Shown piece after piece: positions 16,727 to 20,370 of a stretch of 20,370 nucleotides of DNA. Both the position numbers and the translations under genes were made by a program. Under the pieces are notes generated by a model. That model had not been told where the DNA came from, made no database searches, and worked only from the letters and a program-made list of their open reading frames with translations. Every line of letters begins with the position of its first letter. The stretch's first letter is position 1. Source of the DNA: JAYQUR01 sp038133505 (lineage in GTDB: Bacteria > Pseudomonadota > Alphaproteobacteria > MPNO01 > UBA830); the NCBI GenBank assembly GCA_038133505.1, contig JAYPTI010000040.1:1-20370 (forward strand). The letters run 5' to 3'.

Positions 16727-18025
16727 ATGATCACCGCCGAGGAAAACGACCTGCTCACCCGCGTCGAGGGCGACACCCCGATGGGCAACATCATGCGGCG
16801 CCACTGGCTGCCGGCGGTCCTGTCCGAGGAAGTCGCCGAACGCGACGGCAAGCCCGTGCGCTTCCGCCTGCTGGGCGAGGACCTGATCTGCTTCCGCGAC
16901 AGCGAAGGCAAGCTCGGCGTCATCGACGAGTTCTGCCGCCACCGCGGCGCGTCGCTCGCCTTCGGCCGCAACGAGGATTGCGGGTTGCGCTGCCTGTACC
17001 ACGGCTGGAAGTTCGACGTGAACGGCAACGTCGTCGACATGCCGAGCGAGCCGAATGCGGGCGAAGGCCTGAAGGCCGATGCCAAGATCAAGTCCTACCC
17101 CGTCCGCGAGGCCGGCGGCTTCGTATGGACCTATATGGGCCCGGCCGAGGACATGACCGAGTTCGAGCCGCCCGTCTGGGCGTCGGCGCCGGCCGACAAG
17201 ATTGCGGTCGTCAAGATGCACACGGCCTGCAACTGGGCGCAGGTGCTGGAGGGGTCGATCGATTCGGCGCACAGCTCCAGCCTGCATTCGACCAACATGC
17301 CGCCGGCCGAGGTGGACGGCGCCAAGGCGACCGCCACCGCGTGGCCGCGCCCGTCGAAGGACAAGGCGCCGCGCATCAAGTTCCAGAAGACGGACTACGG
17401 TTTCCGCTACGCCGCCGTGCGCACGCCGATCATGAACGCCGAGACGCACGACTATATCCGCACGACGCTGTTCGTCGCGCCGTTCTCCGTCGTCATCCCG
17501 CCGAACGACCAGTACAGGCTGGCCCAGATGCTGGTGCCGATGGACGACGAGAACACCATGTTCTACTGGATCGCCTTCCATCAGACGAAGGGCATCTCCC
17601 AGGACGAGTGGCGGAAGTTCTGCGGCGCCGAGGTCGGCAAGGACATCGACGGGAACTGGCGCAAGCTCCGGACGCTCGAAAACGACTTCCTGCAGGATCG
17701 CGCGGCGATGAAGGACGGCGATTTCACCGGCATCTACGGCATTCCGGCGCAGGACATGGCGATGTGGGAATCGATGGGCCCGATCGCCGACCGGACGAAG
17801 GATTATCTCGGCGTCAGCGACGGCGCGGTGGCCCAGTTCCGGCGCATGATGATCGCCGCCGCGCGCGACTGGCAGGAGAAGGGCGTCGCCATCGGCACGC
17901 CCCCGGCCGGCCGCGAGACGCCGAACGCGGATCTCGTCTCTTACGAACGGATCCTGCCGAAAGAAGACGACTGGCGGGACGTCGACCCGAAGGCGGATCC
18001 GCAGGTGACAGGAAAGGCCGCCTGA
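16727..18025 (+). CDS. Rieske ring-hydroxylating dioxygenase alpha subunit (phthalate 4,5-dioxygenase type)
   Basis: A 432-residue Rieske non-haem iron oxygenase subunit that would hydroxylate an aromatic acid. The Rieske [2Fe-2S] motif is Cys70-x-His72 ... Cys89-x2-His92 (FCRHRGASLAFG, RCLYHGWKF). The mononuclear iron site is in NWAQVLEGSIDSAHSSSLH, with Asp179 bridging and His182 and His187 as ligands; a third, acidic ligand is probably the Asp near 343 in AQDMAMWESMGP. The EGSIDSAHSSSLH and ESMGPIADRT segments are typical of the phthalate-dioxygenase-like class, which works with a separate reductase; none is encoded in this window. The ATG at 16727 has a strong GGGAGG site; an upstream TTG in frame at 16688 lies inside the operator-like dyad and is rejected. 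Confidence 0.92.
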   Translation: MITAEENDLLTRVEGDTPMGNIMRRHWLPAVLSEEVAERDGKPVRFRLLGEDLICFRDSEGKLGVIDEFCRHRGASLAFGRNEDCGLRCLYHGWKFDVNGNVVDMPSEPNAGEGLKADAKIKSYPVREAGGFVWTYMGPAEDMTEFEPPVWASAPADKIAVVKMHTACNWAQVLEGSIDSAHSSSLHSTNMPPAEVDGAKATATAWPRPSKDKAPRIKFQKTDYGFRYAAVRTPIMNAETHDYIRTTLFVAPFSVVIPPNDQYRLAQMLVPMDDENTMFYWIAFHQTKGISQDEWRKFCGAEVGKDIDGNWRKLRTLENDFLQDRAAMKDGDFTGIYGIPAQDMAMWESMGPIADRTKDYLGVSDGAVAQFRRMMIAAARDWQEKGVAIGTPPAGRETPNADLVSYERILPKEDDWRDVDPKADPQVTGKAA

Positions 18026-18040
18026 TACGACCGGGACAAA

Positions 18041-18092
18041 GGGCGGACTATACGTCTGGCGCGGCACGCCGTTCCCAAGCTATCGTCCGCCC
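18041..18092 (+). promoter_or_regulatory. Inverted repeat ending at the molybdoenzyme start codon
   Basis: GGGCGGAC at 18041-18048 and GTCCGCCC at 18085-18092 are perfect 8-base complements separated by 36 bases; the second arm ends on the base before the ATG at 18093. In the mRNA this could hide the initiation region, where no Shine-Dalgarno sequence is visible. It could also be a DNA-binding site or chance in GC-rich DNA. Confidence 0.35.
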
Positions 18093-20144
18093 ATGTCCAG
18101 CTACCAGCATGCGGTCTGTCCGCACGACTGTCCGAGCACATGCCTGCTCGAGGTCGAAAAAGTCGATGCCCGCACGATCGGCCGGATCCGCGGCGCCCGC
18201 GACAACAGCTACACCGCGGGCGTCGTCTGTGAAAAGGTCGGGCGTTACGCCGAGCGCATCCATCACCCCGACCGTCTGACCACGCCGCTGAGGCGCACCG
18301 GCCCCAAGGGCGACGGCGCGTTCGAGCCGATCTCCTGGGACGATGCCCTCGACGAGGTCGCCGACGCCTTCGTCCGCGCAGCGCAGCGCGACGGCACCGA
18401 AGCGGTTTGGCCGCTCTACTACGCCGGCACGATGGGCCTCGTGCAGCGCGACGGCATCAACCGGCTGCGCCACGCGATGAAATATTCGCGCCAGCATTCG
18501 ACCATCTGCAACACGCTGGTGTTCGCAGGCTGGCAGGCCGGCGTCGGCAGGAAGATGGGACCGGACCCGCGCGAAATGGCCGATTCCGACCTGATCGTCG
18601 TCTGGGGCGGCAATCCTGTCTCGACGCAGGTCAACGTGATGACGCACGTCTCCCGCGCCCGGAAGGAGCGCGGCGCGAAACTCGCCGTCGTCGATCCCTA
18701 CCGCACCGCGTCGGCGGCGGCGGCCGACGTCCACATCGCACCGCGCCCGGGCACCGACGGCGCGCTGGCCTGCGCGATCATGCACGCGATGTTCCGCGAC
18801 GGACATGCGGACCGCGGCTACATGGCGACGTTCGCCGACGACCCGGCCGGGCTCGAGGCGCATCTGCGCGATCGGACGCCGGCGTGGGCAAGCCGGATCA
18901 CGGGCGTCCCGGAAGCGGAGATCGAGGCGTTCGCCGCCCTCTATGGCAAGACGGACCGGGCGCTGATCCGCGTCTGCTACGGCTTCTCGCGCTCGCGCAA
19001 CGGTGCGGCGAACGTCCATGCGGTGAGCTGCCTGCCGACGGTCGGCGGGAAGTGGAAACATCGCGGCGGCGGCGCCGTCTTCCATAGCGGCGACCTCTAC
19101 GGCATCGACAAGACGCTAATCGAGGGGAACGATCTTGTAGATACGTCGATCCGCGTCCTCGACCAGTCGCAGGCCGGCCCGATCTACACCGGCGACGCAG
19201 GTGCGCTGAAAGGCGGCCCGCCGGTTACGGCGACGCTGATCCAGACCACCAACCCGGCGGTCGTCTCGCCCGATGCGGCGACGGTGCAGCGCGGCCTCGC
19301 CCGCGACGATCTGTTCGTCTGCGTCCACGAGCAGTTCATGACCGATACCGCGCGCTTCGCCGACATCGTCCTGCCTGCGACCATGTTCCTCGAGCATGAC
19401 GATCTCTATTTCGCCGGCGGCCATCCGCATCTGATGATCGGCGCGCAAGTGATCGACCCGCCCGACGGCGTGCGCTCGAACCACGAAATGCTGCGCGGGC
19501 TCGCGTCGCGGCTCGGCGCCGAACACGAAGGCTTCGGTATGGATGCGCGAGAGATGGTGGACCTTACGCTGCGGGCCTCCGGCTATCCCGGCTTCGACGA
19601 GACGCTCGCGAAACGCTGGATCGACTGCCAGCCCGCGTTCGACGACGCGCACTTCCTCAACGGCTTTCCCCAGCCGGACAGCAAGTTCCGCTTCCGGCCC
19701 GACTGGTCTTCGCAAGGCCCGGACCACGCGGTCATGCCGCCGCTGCCCGACCACATGGACGTGCTCGACGAAAGCGACGCGGAGCATCCATACAGACTGA
19801 TCACGGCGCCGTCGCGGACGTTTCTCAACACCAGCTTCACGGAAACGCCGACGTCGGCGAAACGCGAAGTGCGCCCGACCGCCAAGATTCATCCCGACGA
19901 CTGCGCCGCGCTGGGGCTCGCGGCGGGCGACAGCGTCCTTGTCGGCAACCGCCGGGGGGAGGTGCGCGTCGCCGCCGAACCGTTCGACGGCCTGCAGCGC
20001 GGCGTCGTCGTCGTCGAGAGCGTCTGGCCGGGAAAGGCCTTCGGCGACGGCGTCGGCATCAACCGGCTGACCAGCCCCGACCCGGGACCGCCGAACGGCG
20101 GCGCGGTGTTCCACGACACGGCCGTCTGGCTCAAAGCCGGATAA
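18093..20144 (+). CDS. Molybdopterin- and Fe-S-dependent oxidoreductase (DMSO reductase superfamily)
   Basis: A 683-residue catalytic subunit of the DMSO reductase superfamily. An N-terminal [4Fe-4S] site is formed by Cys9, Cys13, Cys17 (CPHDCPSTC) and Cys46 (GVVCEKVG). The molybdopterin domains follow: SWDDALDEVADAF at 81-93, a possible Mo-ligating Cys139 in HSTICNTLVFAGW, WGGNPVSTQVN from 171, VVDPYRT, QTTNPAVVSPDA, and the C-terminal dinucleotide-binding domain (LITAPSRTFLNTSF ... TAKIHPDDCAALGL). There is no twin-arginine signal peptide, so the enzyme is probably cytoplasmic. The substrate is unknown. It starts 67 bases after the Rieske gene on the same strand and is probably co-transcribed with it; no electron-transfer partner is in the window. 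Confidence 0.9.
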   Translation: MSSYQHAVCPHDCPSTCLLEVEKVDARTIGRIRGARDNSYTAGVVCEKVGRYAERIHHPDRLTTPLRRTGPKGDGAFEPISWDDALDEVADAFVRAAQRDGTEAVWPLYYAGTMGLVQRDGINRLRHAMKYSRQHSTICNTLVFAGWQAGVGRKMGPDPREMADSDLIVVWGGNPVSTQVNVMTHVSRARKERGAKLAVVDPYRTASAAAADVHIAPRPGTDGALACAIMHAMFRDGHADRGYMATFADDPAGLEAHLRDRTPAWASRITGVPEAEIEAFAALYGKTDRALIRVCYGFSRSRNGAANVHAVSCLPTVGGKWKHRGGGAVFHSGDLYGIDKTLIEGNDLVDTSIRVLDQSQAGPIYTGDAGALKGGPPVTATLIQTTNPAVVSPDAATVQRGLARDDLFVCVHEQFMTDTARFADIVLPATMFLEHDDLYFAGGHPHLMIGAQVIDPPDGVRSNHEMLRGLASRLGAEHEGFGMDAREMVDLTLRASGYPGFDETLAKRWIDCQPAFDDAHFLNGFPQPDSKFRFRPDWSSQGPDHAVMPPLPDHMDVLDESDAEHPYRLITAPSRTFLNTSFTETPTSAKREVRPTAKIHPDDCAALGLAAGDSVLVGNRRGEVRVAAEPFDGLQRGVVVVESVWPGKAFGDGVGINRLTSPDPGPPNGGAVFHDTAVWLKAG

Positions 20145-20147
20145 GGA

Positions 20148-20173
20148 AAGGGCGGACCCGAGGGCCCGCCCTT
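20148..20173. terminator. Bidirectional hairpin after the molybdoenzyme gene
   Basis: Arms AAGGGCGG (20148-20155) and CCGCCCTT (20166-20173) are fully complementary, with a 10-base loop containing CCCGAGGG that can extend the pairing. It lies 3 bases after the stop of the + strand gene and between two convergent genes. The U-tract is weak on both strands (CCATTGT; TTTCC). Confidence 0.65.
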
Positions 20174-20195
20174 CCATTGTCGACCCTCGAGCCGG

Positions 20196-20370
20196 TTATT
20201 TCCGGCCCATGATCTCCTTCACCTTTGCGAGCACCGCGGGCGGCGTCGCATAAAGCGTCTTGAGCGCGCCCAGGACCGCATCCGGCGACTCGGGAATGAT
20301 GCCGATGCCGATCCGTCTCGCTTCGGCCAGAAGCGCCTCGTCCTTGAGCGCCGCGTGGAACGCCCCCTGG
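20196..20370 (-). CDS. C-terminus of a TctC/Bug-like solute-binding protein (partial)
   Basis: A 57-residue C-terminal fragment, cut by the right edge of the window and ending with TAA at 20196-20198. It reads QGAFHAALKDEALLAEARRI, continues through IIPESPDAVLGALKTLYATP and ends VKEIMGRK. The pattern 'ALKD..LLAEA.......P.S...V...L..LYATPP.V..K.K.IM' is what I recall from the ends of tripartite tricarboxylate transporter periplasmic binding proteins, which capture organic acids. That would fit uptake of the substrate of the neighbouring Rieske pathway (inference). With so little sequence the family call is moderate; the existence of the reading frame is well supported by its pattern and position after the shared hairpin. 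Confidence 0.65.
   Translation of the reverse strand, partial: QGAFHAALKDEALLAEARRIGIGIIPESPDAVLGALKTLYATPPAVLAKVKEIMGRK

Noticed and set aside
16600..17091. Upstream extension of the Gfo/Idh dehydrogenase frame
   Set aside because: It crosses the divergent promoter region and runs antisense into the Rieske gene; Rossmann homology begins just after the GTG at 16599.

Overview
The window is GC-rich chromosomal DNA of an alphaproteobacterium, most likely from the Rhodospirillales or a related order. The lineage is inferred from three things: the yidC-engB-argB order, the HAD nucleotidase-dapD-dapE cluster facing def-fmt-truA, and a DUF2336 repeat protein, a family I know mainly from Alphaproteobacteria. 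No tRNA, rRNA, insertion sequence, prophage or CRISPR array is visible. Genes are packed tightly, with several 4-base stop/start overlaps, and no gene-free stretch exceeds about 150 bases.

Left (1-3414, + strand): membrane insertase YidC (5' end cut by the window edge), ribosome-assembly GTPase EngB and acetylglutamate kinase ArgB. Next (3436-7906, - strand) is a three-gene signalling operon, read from right to left: a PAS/degenerate-GGDEF/EAL phosphodiesterase, a PAS-GAF-GGDEF diguanylate cyclase with an intact product-inhibition site, and a DUF2336 HEAT/LRV-like protein whose start overlaps the cyclase stop. The DUF2336 frame has a TAA followed by 20 more coding-like codons.

Middle (8047-11412, + strand): a HAD pyrimidine 5'-nucleotidase-like enzyme, DapD and DapE (lysine/diaminopimelate synthesis) and a small multi-pass membrane protein of unknown function. 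DapE has no ATG, GTG or TTG at the position its homology requires; an ATT codon fits best. Convergent to this is def-fmt-truA (13590-11403, - strand), which handles initiator formyl-methionine and tRNA pseudouridylation. rmuC runs divergently from def.

Right (14873-20370): an accessory catabolic region. A Gfo/Idh/MocA dehydrogenase resembling phthalate dihydrodiol dehydrogenases and a MarR regulator form one - strand operon. Divergent from it are a Rieske ring-hydroxylating oxygenase alpha subunit of the phthalate-dioxygenase type and a molybdopterin/Fe-S oxidoreductase. The window ends in the C-terminus of a protein resembling tripartite tricarboxylate transporter (TctC/Bug) binding proteins. 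The divergent promoter region carries an AT-rich dyad that could be the MarR operator. The simplest reading is uptake and oxidation of an aromatic acid, but the substrate cannot be read from the sequence.
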